Numbered from the stretch's first letter, positions 26,875-36,072 are shown. The stretch is DNA of 64,000 nucleotides from Paraburkholderia aspalathi (GCF_900116445.1 NZ_FPBH01000015.1:1-64000); one strand, 5' to 3'. Notes: generated by a model from the letters alone, not told the origin. Program-made: numbers and translations.

Positions 26875-27831
26875 TCACTTGACCCGCAGCCCACGCTTGC
26901 GGCCCGCTTGCGTTGAAGCGTGGAACTGGCTCTCGGTCGCCTCGATCGCGTGGCCGAGGAACTGCAGGAACATGCTCATCGCGACGGTCGTGGTCAGGTC
27001 AGAGCGCTGATAAAGGCAACTGAACGACTTCGCGCCCGCATCGGCGAGCGCAGTCCACGCAAGCTTGCGTTGCGTCACATCCTCCGCCACGTTCTCCGCA
27101 ATCAGGAAGCCGATCCCGACACCGTCCGCAACGAGCCGGCGCACCATCGAAACCGAACTCGTCTCCACCAACGGACGCGCCTTGCGTTGCTCGCGGTGGT
27201 CGATCTGATCCACCATGGCCCGCAACTCCGTATCCGGTGTCATGAGGATAAGCGGGTAGTCGAGGCAGTCGCGTAGCCGGGGCCGCTTGCCGAGCTTCGT
27301 CAACGGATGCCCAGGCGGCGTGACGAGCCCGAGGTGTTGCGAGAAGGCGCGCACTTCCACGACGCCGGGCGGCGGCTTGCGACGCAGGCCATAGCCGATG
27401 TCGGCTTCACCGGTCTCCACCCACTTGAGAATGCTCTCGCCGTTGCCCGAGCGCACGCTGTAAGTCACCCCCGGATAGCTTTTCATGGCGGCCTGAATGG
27501 CTTCGGGCACCAACTGCTCGGCCGATGAAGGCGACACCGCGAGGTTGATATGGCCGCGGCGCAACGAACGCAGGTCTTCCACCTGAGTCATCGCATTGTC
27601 GAAATCGCGCTGTCCGCGCCGCACCGCAGCAATGATGATCTCGCCAGCCGTGGTGAGTTGCATGCCGCGCGGCAACCGGTCGAAGAGCGGCGAGCCGACC
27701 TGCTCCTCGAGATTAAGAATTTGCTGGTGCACGGCGGCCGCGGTCAGGTGCAGCGATTCTGCCGCTTTGCGGATCGAACCACGCCTGACTACCTCGTCGA
27801 AACAACGGAATGTCTGCGATATTGGACGCAT
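26875..27831 (-). CDS. LysR family transcriptional regulator
   Basis: 318 aa if started at the ATG at 27831 (MRPISQTF), 326 aa from the ATG at 27855. The shorter start is preferred because the 27855 ATG lies within an inverted repeat and the helix-turn-helix usually begins a few residues in. HTH: FRCFDEVVRRGSIRKAAESL, then LHLTAAAVHQQILNLEEQVG. The rest is a LysR substrate domain. Divergent from the arylsulfotransferase-like gene, which it probably controls. Confidence 0.88.
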   Translation of the reverse strand: MRPISQTFRCFDEVVRRGSIRKAAESLHLTAAAVHQQILNLEEQVGSPLFDRLPRGMQLTTAGEIIIAAVRRGQRDFDNAMTQVEDLRSLRRGHINLAVSPSSAEQLVPEAIQAAMKSYPGVTYSVRSGNGESILKWVETGEADIGYGLRRKPPPGVVEVRAFSQHLGLVTPPGHPLTKLGKRPRLRDCLDYPLILMTPDTELRAMVDQIDHREQRKARPLVETSSVSMVRRLVADGVGIGFLIAENVAEDVTQRKLAWTALADAGAKSFSCLYQRSDLTTTVAMSMFLQFLGHAIEATESQFHASTQAGRKRGLRVK

Positions 27832-27838
27832 AAATCGA

Positions 27839-27859
27839 CCGTATAGTTTTTTCATACGG
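27839..27859. promoter_or_regulatory. Inverted repeat in LysR/arylsulfotransferase divergent region
   Basis: CCGTAT, nine bases, ATACGG. A second imperfect inverted repeat CCGT...AATAA...TTATT...ACGG lies at 27861-27890. Both sit between the divergent LysR and sulfotransferase-like genes, where LysR proteins usually bind. Candidate operator only. Confidence 0.4.
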
Positions 27860-27935
27860 CCCGTAAAGAATAATCAGATTTTATTGACGGAACGGATAGC
27901 CTAGATTTCGCTTCATCATCTTAACGGAGCGAACC

Positions 27936-29051
27936 GTGACCACGACAGTCGATCAAATTACCCAGCGGCGCCGCGGCGTCGGCCTCATCGCTCACGACCC
28001 CAGGGTTTCGTTCGGCGGGTATACGCTGATTGCTCCGCAAACTGCGGGTGGCCGCGTCTATCTCATCGATATCGAGGGCGCCATCGTGCACGAGTGGAAG
28101 ATGCCGGTGCGGGCCGGCCGCCACGCCGTGATTCTTGCCAACGGCAATCTCGGCTACAACGGCAGCCATGCAAAATCGGAAGACCGTTACGCGCCATGGT
28201 CGATGTGGCACGGCGGCGATTTCTCCGAAGTCACGCCTGAGGGCGAGGTGGTCTGGCATTACGAAGATCCCGCGCATCATCATGACGCGCAGTGGCTTGC
28301 CAACGGTAATTTGCTTTACGCCGCATGCGCACCCGTGCCGGCCGGATTTGCCGTGCGCGTGCCGGGTGGCACGGCGCACGGTCCCGAAGAAGTCATGTAC
28401 GGCGATGTGATCCGCGAAGTGAATCGTGCGGGCGAACTGGTGTGGGAATGGAAGGCATGGGAACACCTCAAGCCCGAAGACTTTCCGATAGCGACCGGCT
28501 TCGGCCGCTATCACTGGCCGCTCGTGAATGGGCTCGGCGTGAATGCGAAGGGCGAGGTGTTGATGAGCCTGCGCACCACGTCGGGCATCATCGCCGTCGA
28601 TCGCAAGACCGGCGGCGTGACGATGCACATTCCGCCGAGCGTGGTGTCGCACCAGCACGCACCCGTGGCGCTCGCTAACGGCAACATTCTCACGTTCGAC
28701 AACGGCAATTTCCGTAGCGGCGCGCACGTGGCTTTCTCGCGCGTGCTCGAGATCGATCCGTCGAACAACGAGGTGGTGTGGTCATACGCCGACGACATGG
28801 TGAATGCGTTCTACAGCGCTTTCATGGGCAACGCGCAACGACTCGCGAATGGCAATACGCACATCACCGAGTCGGCAACGGGCCGCCTCTTCGAAGTGAC
28901 GCCCGCAAAAGAAGTGGTGTGGGAGTACGTGATTCCCTGGTTCGACCAGTACCCGGACGAAGCAGCGCGCAAAACCGGCCCTGGCCAGTTGAACAGCGTC
29001 TTCCAGACCTTCCGCTACAGCCGCGAGCAATTGCCGTGGCTGCGCGCCTGA
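27936..29051 (+). CDS. Arylsulfotransferase (ASST)-like beta-propeller protein
   Basis: 371 aa from a GTG preceded by ACGGAGC. The motif (V/L)LANGN recurs four times (ILANGNLGY, WLANGNLLY, ALANGNILTF, RLANGNTHIT), one per propeller blade, as in PF05935/PF14269 arylsulfotransferases that move sulfate between phenols without PAPS. His-rich loops include AHHHDAQ and VSHQHAPV, where the catalytic His would be. No signal peptide is visible and the protein is much shorter than E. coli-type ASST (about 600 aa). Followed 30 nt later by an NCS2 permease gene. Confidence 0.8.
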   Translation: MTTTVDQITQRRRGVGLIAHDPRVSFGGYTLIAPQTAGGRVYLIDIEGAIVHEWKMPVRAGRHAVILANGNLGYNGSHAKSEDRYAPWSMWHGGDFSEVTPEGEVVWHYEDPAHHHDAQWLANGNLLYAACAPVPAGFAVRVPGGTAHGPEEVMYGDVIREVNRAGELVWEWKAWEHLKPEDFPIATGFGRYHWPLVNGLGVNAKGEVLMSLRTTSGIIAVDRKTGGVTMHIPPSVVSHQHAPVALANGNILTFDNGNFRSGAHVAFSRVLEIDPSNNEVVWSYADDMVNAFYSAFMGNAQRLANGNTHITESATGRLFEVTPAKEVVWEYVIPWFDQYPDEAARKTGPGQLNSVFQTFRYSREQLPWLRA

Positions 29052-29081
29052 ACGCCGCGTTTTCGATCCCTCGGGGGTAAC

Positions 29082-30410
29082 GTGAATCCAGACCCAGCCA
29101 CACATAGCGTCGATACGCGCCTGCCTGCGTGGCAACTCGCGCTGTTCGGCTTGCAGCATGTCCTGTCGATGGCGGCTTCGCCCGTCACCGCGGTTTTTCT
29201 GGTGTCGAGGATGCTGTCGCTCTCATCGGACATGACCGTGCATCTGATCGGCGCGACCTTCTTTGCCTGTGGCGCCGGCACGCTGTTGCAATCGCTCGGG
29301 GCGGGGTCGATCGGGGCGCGGCTGCCCTTCGTGATGGTGCCGGGCGGGGCGCCCGCCATGCTGTTCGCCGTCATCGCCACGCAGACGGATCTGCGCACTG
29401 CCGCGGGCGCGGCGATTCTCACCAGCCTGTTCTACTGGCTCGTCCTGCCGGTATTCGCGCGCTGCCTGCGGTTTTTCCCGCGTGTGGTGGTGGGAACGAT
29501 GCTGCTGCTCGTCTCAGTGAGCCTCATCAAGATTTACGCCGGCATCATCGTCGGCCAGCCGGGCACGCCTGGTTTCGCGCGGCCGCAGTCGCTCGGCCTT
29601 GCATTGCTCACGATCATGGCCACGCTGGCTGTGGCGCGCCTCTTCAAGGGCACGGCGGGGCGGCTTGCCGTGCTGCTCGGTCTTGCGATGGGCACGTGTG
29701 CCGGCTGGGCTATGGGACTGATGCCCGCAGGCGATATGTGGGGCGGTCCGCTCTTCACGCTGCCGGTTTTGCTGCCTTTCGGCATGCCGCGTTTCGACTT
29801 GCTCGCCGCGCTGCCGATGCTGATTTTCAGCGTGATCTCGATGGCTGAGGCAACAGGGCAGACGGTTGCCGTCGGCGAGATCACCGGCAGGAAGATCGAC
29901 ATGCGCCGCGATGTGCCGAGGACGATTCGCGGCGATGCGGTGGCGTCGCTGCTCGGCTCGCTGCTGGGCACCTCGCTCATCATCACGAGCGCGGAGAACA
30001 TCGGCGTCGTGCAGACCACCGGGGTGCGCTCGCGCTACGTGACCGCGACGGCGGGTGCGATGTTGATGGTCATCGCGCTGTTTGCGCCGCTCGGACGCTT
30101 CGCTTACGCCATTCCCGCGCCGGTGGTAGGCGGCACGGCGCTGATCGTGTTCGCGATGATCGGCGTGATGGGCGTCAATCTGCTCGGCAAGGTCGACCTG
30201 CATGCACGCGGCAATCAATACACGCTCGCTGCCGCGCTCGTTGCGGGGCTGATACCGATTCTGGTCCCCAACGTCTACGCATCGTTCCCGGGCTGTGTGC
30301 AGATCGTATTGGGCAACGGCATGGCGGCGGGGACGCTCACGGCCATCGTCGTCAATCTGGTTTTCGGCGCATGGCATCTAAGCCCCGCGGAAAAGATTCA
30401 ACCAACCTGA
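29082..30410 (+). CDS. NCS2 (xanthine/uracil permease family) transporter
   Basis: 442 aa from a GTG with GGGGG just upstream. About 12-14 hydrophobic segments. N-terminal LALFGLQHVLSMAASPVTAV and the later SMAEATGQTVAVGEITG and TSLIITSAENIGVVQTTGV match the nucleobase/ascorbate transporter family, with the Q-h-T-x-x-x-x-G signature variant. The substrate could be a purine, pyrimidine or other small anion. It is probably in one operon with the arylsulfotransferase-like gene and the next porin. Confidence 0.87.
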   Translation: MNPDPATHSVDTRLPAWQLALFGLQHVLSMAASPVTAVFLVSRMLSLSSDMTVHLIGATFFACGAGTLLQSLGAGSIGARLPFVMVPGGAPAMLFAVIATQTDLRTAAGAAILTSLFYWLVLPVFARCLRFFPRVVVGTMLLLVSVSLIKIYAGIIVGQPGTPGFARPQSLGLALLTIMATLAVARLFKGTAGRLAVLLGLAMGTCAGWAMGLMPAGDMWGGPLFTLPVLLPFGMPRFDLLAALPMLIFSVISMAEATGQTVAVGEITGRKIDMRRDVPRTIRGDAVASLLGSLLGTSLIITSAENIGVVQTTGVRSRYVTATAGAMLMVIALFAPLGRFAYAIPAPVVGGTALIVFAMIGVMGVNLLGKVDLHARGNQYTLAAALVAGLIPILVPNVYASFPGCVQIVLGNGMAAGTLTAIVVNLVFGAWHLSPAEKIQPT

Positions 30411-30478
30411 TGAACTCGGGCTTTAACTTCTAACGCACGGCCACGCAGTTCTCCCTCCAGCGCTTCAACCAACACGCC

Positions 30479-31585
30479 ATGAAAACCCATTTCGCTTTCC
30501 GCGCGACACTCGTCGCGTGCTTGCCTGCGCTCGTCGTTTCGACTGCGGCCAACGCCCAGAGCAGCGTCACGCTGTACGGCAGTCTCGACGCGGGTCTTGG
30601 CTACGTGAGCAACCTGCACGGCGCCCATGCGTATATCGCCGAGCAGGGCACCTTTCAGGCCGACCGCTTCGGGTTCCAGGGCGTCGAAGATATCGGCGCG
30701 GGGCGCTCGGTGGTATTCAGACTCGAAAGCGGTTTCGTCACGACAACGGGCGCGTCCGCGAGCAGCAGTACCTTCTTCAATCGTCAGGCCTACGTGGGAC
30801 TGTCAGATCCGATGTTCGGCACCGTGACGCTCGGCCGTCAGACCGACTGGAATTTCGATTGGCTCGGCTCGGTGTCGACCGGTCAACTGCTCGGCGACTT
30901 CTCTGCGTTTCACCCGGGCAATCTCGATGGCCTTGGAAGCACTTTGCCCGTGCAGCTATCGAGCACGGTGAAGTGGAAGAGTGCCAACTACAGCGGACTC
31001 AGTTTCGGTGCGCTCTACGGATTTCCCGGCGCATCGGCCAGCAATACCAATGGACGGACCATCAGTTTCGGCGCCAACTATACGAACGGGCCGCTCAAAC
31101 TGGTGGCGGTGTATTCCGAATACCGCGACCGTTTGCTGCCGCTTTCCAATGGACTCGGCCTGACGTCGTTCGAAGGGCAGACACTCGCGCCAGGCGCCAC
31201 CTTCAACGCGAAACAGGTGCGCGACATGGGGATCGGCGGATCGTATCGTTTTGAACGCGTGACGCTGCATGCGCTCGCAACGGATGTGCGAATCCAGTCG
31301 GACGGCGGCAGCGAGCACTTTCGCACCATCGACGGCGGCGTCAATGTGCGCCTGACGCCTGCGGAGGAGATTGCGGCGGGGGCATGGACCGCGACACTCG
31401 CGGGGCGTCGCTGGACTCAATTGACCGTGGCGAACGTGTATTCGCTTTCGAAAGCAACGCAACTCTATGCCGATCTGATGTTCGAGACCGCAGGTGGCGG
31501 GGCGGTGGCGAATACGCTCGGGATCGGCGCGGCGTCAGGTGGAAGGCAGACGGTGTTTCTGAGCGGGATACACCATCTGTTCTGA
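30479..31585 (+). CDS. Gram-negative porin (Burkholderia type)
   Basis: 368 aa. Signal peptide ends ANAQS, then SVTLYGSLDAGLGYVS, the standard first strand of this porin family. Contains the LESGFVTTTG and VGLSDPMFGTVTLGRQ segments. The C-terminus is GIHHLF with terminal Phe for outer-membrane insertion. A trimeric general or substrate-specific pore. It lies 68 nt after the NCS2 gene and may serve the same substrate. Confidence 0.92.
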   Translation: MKTHFAFRATLVACLPALVVSTAANAQSSVTLYGSLDAGLGYVSNLHGAHAYIAEQGTFQADRFGFQGVEDIGAGRSVVFRLESGFVTTTGASASSSTFFNRQAYVGLSDPMFGTVTLGRQTDWNFDWLGSVSTGQLLGDFSAFHPGNLDGLGSTLPVQLSSTVKWKSANYSGLSFGALYGFPGASASNTNGRTISFGANYTNGPLKLVAVYSEYRDRLLPLSNGLGLTSFEGQTLAPGATFNAKQVRDMGIGGSYRFERVTLHALATDVRIQSDGGSEHFRTIDGGVNVRLTPAEEIAAGAWTATLAGRRWTQLTVANVYSLSKATQLYADLMFETAGGGAVANTLGIGAASGGRQTVFLSGIHHLF

Positions 31586-31802
31586 TTCGAGCGCGGGACG
31601 ACGGAGTTGCAGTCGCGCTGTGCCGCGTGTTCGAGAACATCGTTGAACAACGCGCTCCTCAAGGTTCCAAGCCGGTCTCGCGTTGAACCGACTCATTCCG
31701 ATAAACAGATTAGATGGCATTGCACGCTCCTTTAGGTGCTTCCTCGCCACCTTCGAAACCTACAATAGTACCCATCACATAGTGAATACAGGTGGGTTGG
31801 AA

Positions 31803-32531
31803 ATGGCAGGCAAGGCGATGTTGGTGGTGAGCGCGCATAGCGCCGATTTCGTGTGGCGAGCAGGTGGTGCAATCGCTCTGCACAAAAAAAACGGATACCG
31901 TACGAAGGTTGTATGCCTCTCATTCGGCGAGCGCGGAGAGTCGGCCAAACTCTGGCGCAAGGGCGAAATGACGATCGAGAAGGTCAAGGCGGCGCGCAAG
32001 GAGGAGGCCGAGCGGGCCGCGGACATCCTCGGCGCGGAAGTCGAATTTCTCGATCTCGGCGATTACCCGTTGCGCGTGCCGGACGAGGCTCTGATGCGCC
32101 TCGTCGATGTGTACCGTGAACTGCAGCCGGCGTTCGTGTTGAGCCATTCGCAGAAGGACCCGTACAACTTCGATCATCCGCTCGCCATGCACGTGGCGCA
32201 GGAAGCGCGGATCATCGCCCAGGCCGAAGGCCACAATCCCGGGCAGAAGGTGGTCGGTGCGCCGCCCGTCTACGCGTTCGAACCGCATCAAACCGAACAA
32301 TGCGAATGGATGCCCAATACGTTCCTCGATATCACCGAGGTCTGGGACACCAAGCGCCGTGCGATCGAGTGTATGGCGGGCCAGGAGCACCTGTGGGAGT
32401 ACTACACGCGCGTCGCCCTGCAACGCGGCGTACAGGCCAAGCGCAATATCGGCATCACCGCCGCGCGCGATATTCAATACGCGGAAGGCTATCAACGCAT
32501 CACCCCGGCCGTGACGGGAGAACTGGCATGA
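31803..32531 (+). CDS. galB: 4-oxalomesaconate hydratase GalB-like (PIG-L fold)
   Basis: 242 aa from the ATG at 31803, after AGGTGGG. The PIG-L/LmbE metal site appears as VVSAHSADFVWRAGGAIALH near the N-terminus (GalB-type AHSAD in place of AHPDD) and a later HPLAMHVA His. GalB of Pseudomonas putida hydrates the enol form of 4-oxalomesaconate to 4-carboxy-4-hydroxy-2-oxoadipate in gallate breakdown. The two genes that follow, galC and galD, complete that part of the pathway; galC overlaps by 4 nt. A different PIG-L activity cannot be excluded, but context is strong. Confidence 0.87.
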   Translation: MAGKAMLVVSAHSADFVWRAGGAIALHKKNGYRTKVVCLSFGERGESAKLWRKGEMTIEKVKAARKEEAERAADILGAEVEFLDLGDYPLRVPDEALMRLVDVYRELQPAFVLSHSQKDPYNFDHPLAMHVAQEARIIAQAEGHNPGQKVVGAPPVYAFEPHQTEQCEWMPNTFLDITEVWDTKRRAIECMAGQEHLWEYYTRVALQRGVQAKRNIGITAARDIQYAEGYQRITPAVTGELA

Positions 32532-33223
32532 AGCGAGGCGTTGTGGTGACGACTATCCGCCGCGCCGATCCGCGCGACGTGGCCGTGCTGCAGCATGCGG
32601 GCGCCGCCACCGTTCACGAGGCGCAGAACCGGCTAGGCCTGCTTGCGTCGTACATGCGACCGATCTACTCGGGGCCGGCTATCGCGGGGTCGGCGGTGAC
32701 GGTGCTGGTGCCGCCCTCGGACAACTGGATGCTGCACGTTGCCGTCGAGCAATGCCGCGAGGGTGACATTCTCGTTGTGGCGCCGACTTCGCCTTGCGAG
32801 GACGGTTATTTCGGCGACCTGCTCGCGACCTCGCTTACGGCACGTGGCGTGCGCGGACTGATCATCGACGCGGGATGCCGCGACGTCGCCTCACTCAGGG
32901 AAATGAAATTCCCAGTCTGGTCGAAGGCCGTGTCCGCGCAAGGGACGGTCAAGGAAACGCTCGGTTCGGTGAATATCCCGGTGGTATGCGCGCAGCAGAT
33001 CGTGCATCCCGGCGATGTCATCGTTGCGGACGATGACGGCATTGTCGTCGTGCCGTTCGATACCGTGGCGAGTGTCGCGCAGGCGTCGCAAGCCCGGATC
33101 GCGAAGGAAGAGAAGACGCGTTCGGTGCTGGCCGGCGGCACGCTCGGCCTCGACTACTACGCGATGCGTGAGAAGCTCGCGCAAAAGGGCCTGCGCTACG
33201 TCGCCTCGGCCGAAGATATTTGA
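32528..33223 (+). CDS. galC: 4-carboxy-4-hydroxy-2-oxoadipate aldolase GalC-like (RraA fold)
   Basis: 231 aa, start overlapping the galB stop (ATGA). The class II pyruvate aldolase/RraA signature GYFGDLLATSL followed about 20 residues later by AGCRDVASL gives the G-x3-D and RD residues that bind metal and substrate. Related enzymes split 4-carboxy-4-hydroxy-2-oxoadipate into pyruvate and oxaloacetate, the last step of gallate and protocatechuate 4,5-cleavage pathways. Confidence 0.9.
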   Translation: MKRGVVVTTIRRADPRDVAVLQHAGAATVHEAQNRLGLLASYMRPIYSGPAIAGSAVTVLVPPSDNWMLHVAVEQCREGDILVVAPTSPCEDGYFGDLLATSLTARGVRGLIIDAGCRDVASLREMKFPVWSKAVSAQGTVKETLGSVNIPVVCAQQIVHPGDVIVADDDGIVVVPFDTVASVAQASQARIAKEEKTRSVLAGGTLGLDYYAMREKLAQKGLRYVASAEDI

Positions 33224-33238
33224 CGGAGAGGCGAGGTC

Positions 33239-34345
33239 ATGCCCAGTCGCGCACAAACGCGCATTCCGTGCATGATGATGCGCGGCGGCACGTCGAAAGG
33301 CGCCTATTTCATGGCGTCGGATTTGCCGGCCGATCCCGCTCTTCGGGACCGTGTTCTGCTTGCCGTGATGGGCTCGCCCGATCCGCGCCAGATCGACGGT
33401 ATCGGCGGCGCCGATCCGTTGACGAGCAAGGTGGGGATCATCTCGCCCTCCACGCGCGACGATGCCGACGTCGACTATCTGTTTGCACAAGTCGTCGTGA
33501 ACGAAGCGCGGGTCGATTTCGGACAGAACTGCGGCAATATTCTCGCGGGCGTCGGCCCGTTTGCGATCGAACGCGGTCTCGTGGATGCACGCGACGGCAG
33601 CACACCGGTCGCGATTCACATGGTCAACACCGGGCAGATCGCGGTAGCGACGGTAAGCACGCCGGGAGGCCAGGTTACCTACGAAGGCGATGCCCGCATC
33701 GACGGCGTGCCAGGCCTCGCAGCGCCGATTCCGCTCGAGTTCAGGGACACGGCTGGTTCCACTTGCGGCACGCTGCTGCCTACGGGGCATCTCAAGGATA
33801 CGGTCGACGGTATCGACGTGACGTGCATCGACAACGGCATGCCCCTCGTGCTGCTGCGAGCGCGCGATCTCGATCGCACCGGTTACGAAACGCGCGAGCA
33901 ACTCGACGCGGATGACGAACTGAAAGCGCGCATCGAAAAGATCCGGCTTGCTGTGGGGCCAATGATGAATCTCGGCGACGTGAGCGCGCGCACGGTGCCG
34001 AAGATGTGTCTGGTGGCCGAGCCTCGCCACGGCGGCACGATCAGCACGCGCAGCTTTATTCCGCATCGCTGCCACGCGTCGATCGGTGTACTCGGTGCGG
34101 TGAGCGTGGCCACGGCCGCGGTGCTGCCGGGTACGGTCTGCGAGGGCCTTGCCGAGGTGGACGCTGACGGCGCGCGGAAGCGCGTGTCGGTTGAGCACCC
34201 GACAGGCGAGTTCACGGTGGAACTCGTTCTCGGCGGAAGCCCTTGTCAGCCTGAAGTGCTGAGCGCGGCGCTCTTGCGCACGGCGAGGTGGCTATTCGAC
34301 GGAGCAGTCGGCATTCCTTCGGCAGTGTGGCCGGCACGGACATAA
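33239..34345 (+). CDS. galD: 4-oxalomesaconate tautomerase GalD-like (PrpF family)
   Basis: 368 aa, ATG after GAGAGGCGAGG. PrpF/DUF453 fold of the diaminopimelate-epimerase type: N-terminal PCMMMRGGTSKGAYF and the mid-protein NCGNILAGVGPFAIERGLV, with the Cys of NCGN at the active site. GalD interconverts keto and enol forms of 4-oxalomesaconate, feeding GalB. It sits third in galBCD, 15 nt after galC. PrpF proteins also isomerise methylaconitate, but no prp genes are nearby. Confidence 0.9.
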   Translation: MPSRAQTRIPCMMMRGGTSKGAYFMASDLPADPALRDRVLLAVMGSPDPRQIDGIGGADPLTSKVGIISPSTRDDADVDYLFAQVVVNEARVDFGQNCGNILAGVGPFAIERGLVDARDGSTPVAIHMVNTGQIAVATVSTPGGQVTYEGDARIDGVPGLAAPIPLEFRDTAGSTCGTLLPTGHLKDTVDGIDVTCIDNGMPLVLLRARDLDRTGYETREQLDADDELKARIEKIRLAVGPMMNLGDVSARTVPKMCLVAEPRHGGTISTRSFIPHRCHASIGVLGAVSVATAAVLPGTVCEGLAEVDADGARKRVSVEHPTGEFTVELVLGGSPCQPEVLSAALLRTARWLFDGAVGIPSAVWPART

Positions 34346-34926
34346 GCGGACTTCAGGCGGGTCGCTTCGCTGGGTTTCAGCGCGGTTAGCGGTATTGCGG
34401 GTTGTTTGTGGAGTTCAACCCGATAAATAAGTCAGAGGCATCCGCGCTGATTGAAATTCTGCCTATTCTTAAAATTGATGCGCGTTGTAATAAATGTTTC
34501 GCAATGTCGAGGTAGGGATGGTCGCCTCGATAAAGTTTCGGTCTGTAAATACAATATTCAAATATAAACAGACTCAACGAATTCAAAATGAATCGATCGT
34601 GTTAATTAAGCCGTCGATTCAAACATTGGTGTGTTGAATGTATCAGCCATCAAACCATGCCCGGCGGGCATCCACGGGGCTGTGGCAGTGTTATCGAGGG
34701 GCATTGCGGGGCCCTGTAATGCGGAAGTATTCAACAGACAAAATAGCAGTTTTGATAAAGCGCATCCCGCATATTGCATTTGAAAATTGAGCGGTTATGA
34801 TGGCGTCTCCCAGATGCGATTTCTCGAACGATCGCTTACGGAGACGGCAGGAACATTTGCCGGGCATTAAAGCTGGAGGGGGTAATTAATACTTCCCGCG
34901 CAGATGGACTAAATCGAGGAGACGAT
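34346..34926. other. AT-rich intergenic region
   Basis: About 580 nt of clearly lower GC than its surroundings. Short frames exist, including a minus-strand 66-codon frame at 34386-34586, but none has a ribosome site or family features. It likely carries the promoter of the small gene and phasin that follow; I found no clear terminator for galD. Confidence 0.6.
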
Positions 34927-35124
34927 ATGTTGAGTCCCCATGAATTCGCTACGTTAATGCTCATCAAGAACGCCCCGGATCAGATCGAACTGGGCCGCGC
35001 CGAGCTCGACGCTCTGCTCGAGCGACAACTCATATCCCTGGAAAACCTCGCGTCGGGACGTTCACGTCCTCAGATCACAAGCGAAGGCGATTCCATTCTC
35101 AAGGCGGTTGCCCGGATGCGCTAG
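34927..35124 (+). CDS. Small hypothetical protein upstream of phasin
   Basis: 65 aa, with a strong GAGGAG ribosome site 6 nt before the ATG. The sequence is hydrophilic and mixed charged (LSPHEFATLMLIKNAPDQIE, then ELDALLERQLIS) and looks like a small winged-helix or helical protein. I do not recognise a named family. It lies 109 nt before the phasin gene in the same direction. Confidence 0.75.
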   Translation: MLSPHEFATLMLIKNAPDQIELGRAELDALLERQLISLENLASGRSRPQITSEGDSILKAVARMR

Positions 35125-35233
35125 GCATCTGCATCTGCGACACCCACATCGATTTATTCACCATCGCGATCCGCCGCAGCACACCCGTCCGATCGGGGCT
35201 TCGCGTGCCGGACCGAACTTTGAGGAATTCACA

Positions 35234-35803
35234 ATGACTCTATTGAGTCCCGAGCAGGTTGCTGCACAGAAGGCCAACGTCGACGCGTTCTTCGGGGTGG
35301 CCGGAAAGATCTTTGAAGGCTTCGAGAAACTGGCCGCGCTGAACCTGCAGGCCGTCAGGGCCACGCTGGCCGAAACGCAGGAAAACATGGCGAAGGTGTC
35401 TGGCACGACGGAGCCGCCGCAATGGTTCGCGCTGCAAGCCGGTTTCACCGCACCCTTCGCGGAAAAATCACTGTCACACAGCAAGCAGGTGTTCGAGATC
35501 GCATCGAGCACTCAGGCTGAAGTGACGCAACTCGCACAGGCGCACTACGAGCGCTATAACGACCGCGTGCAGGCATTCGTCGAAGAAACGGCGAAGCATG
35601 CTCCCACCGGCTCCGAAGCAGCAGTCGCCGCATGGAAGTCCGCGATTGCCGCCACCACGACCCTGTACGAAACGCTGCAGAAAACGGGGCAACAGGCTGT
35701 GCAGTTTGCCGAAAGCAATCTTGATGTAGTCACAGCCTCGGCATCGAAGGCCGTGCAAGGCAACTCTGAGAAGGCTCCCGTAGCCGCGGGCGCGAAGCGA
35801 TAG
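35234..35803 (+). CDS. phaP: Phasin (polyhydroxyalkanoate granule-associated protein)
   Basis: 189 aa, ATG after TGAGGAA. Phasin_2-type sequence: QKANVDAFFGVAGKIFEGFE, LNLQAVRATLAETQENM, a Gln/Ala-rich amphipathic helix series and the closing QQAVQFAESNLDVVTASASK. Phasins coat PHA storage granules. No PHA synthase gene lies in the window, so this is one of several scattered phasin genes typical of this group. Confidence 0.93.
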   Translation: MTLLSPEQVAAQKANVDAFFGVAGKIFEGFEKLAALNLQAVRATLAETQENMAKVSGTTEPPQWFALQAGFTAPFAEKSLSHSKQVFEIASSTQAEVTQLAQAHYERYNDRVQAFVEETAKHAPTGSEAAVAAWKSAIAATTTLYETLQKTGQQAVQFAESNLDVVTASASKAVQGNSEKAPVAAGAKR

Positions 35804-35845
35804 AACTGAAGCCGATAGTTCGCTAGTTCCGCAATGGAGGTCGCG

Positions 35846-36004
35846 ATGAGTGAAGCAGTGGGAATCGTTATGGGTTCGTTCGTGCTGGCGATGGCGCCTG
35901 TGTTCGTCGCCGCTCATTATTACCGGGAGCAGATGCGTCGCAAGCGGCTTAGACATCTCGATCACCGCCACTACTGGCCGCATTGGAGCAAAGCCCGGCA
36001 TTGA
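35846..36004 (+). CDS. Small single-span membrane protein
   Basis: 52 aa, with AATGGAGG 5 nt before the ATG. One hydrophobic segment (GIVMGSFVLAMAPVFVAAHY) is followed by a very basic, aromatic and His-rich tail (MRRKRLRHLDHRHYWPHWSK). It lies 42 nt after the phasin gene and likely shares its transcript. No family recognised; the strong ribosome site and sensible topology make it a real gene. Confidence 0.7.
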   Translation: MSEAVGIVMGSFVLAMAPVFVAAHYYREQMRRKRLRHLDHRHYWPHWSKARH

Positions 36005-36040
36005 GCCTCCGCGCTCGCCAGGCTGTTATTGCCGTACCTA

Positions 36041-36072
36041 GGTGCTGCTGCGTTCCAAGGCGCAGCAGCACC
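36041..36072 (+). other. Perfect 12-bp hairpin downstream of the phasin transcript
   Basis: GGTGCTGCTGCG, loop TTCCAAGG, CGCAGCAGCACC. There is no T-run after it. With the terminator hairpin 40 nt downstream it could be part of a processed 3'-UTR small RNA. Confidence 0.5.

Noticed and set aside
31803..32531. Reading the PIG-L gene as an N-acetylglucosamine deacetylase
   Set aside because: The metal motif is AHSAD in GalB style and the gene is coupled to galC and galD; no sugar-nucleotide or thiol pathway genes are nearby.
34386..34586. Minus-strand 66-codon frame in the AT-rich gap
   Set aside because: No ribosome site and no family features; the composition matches the AT-rich spacer rather than coding DNA.
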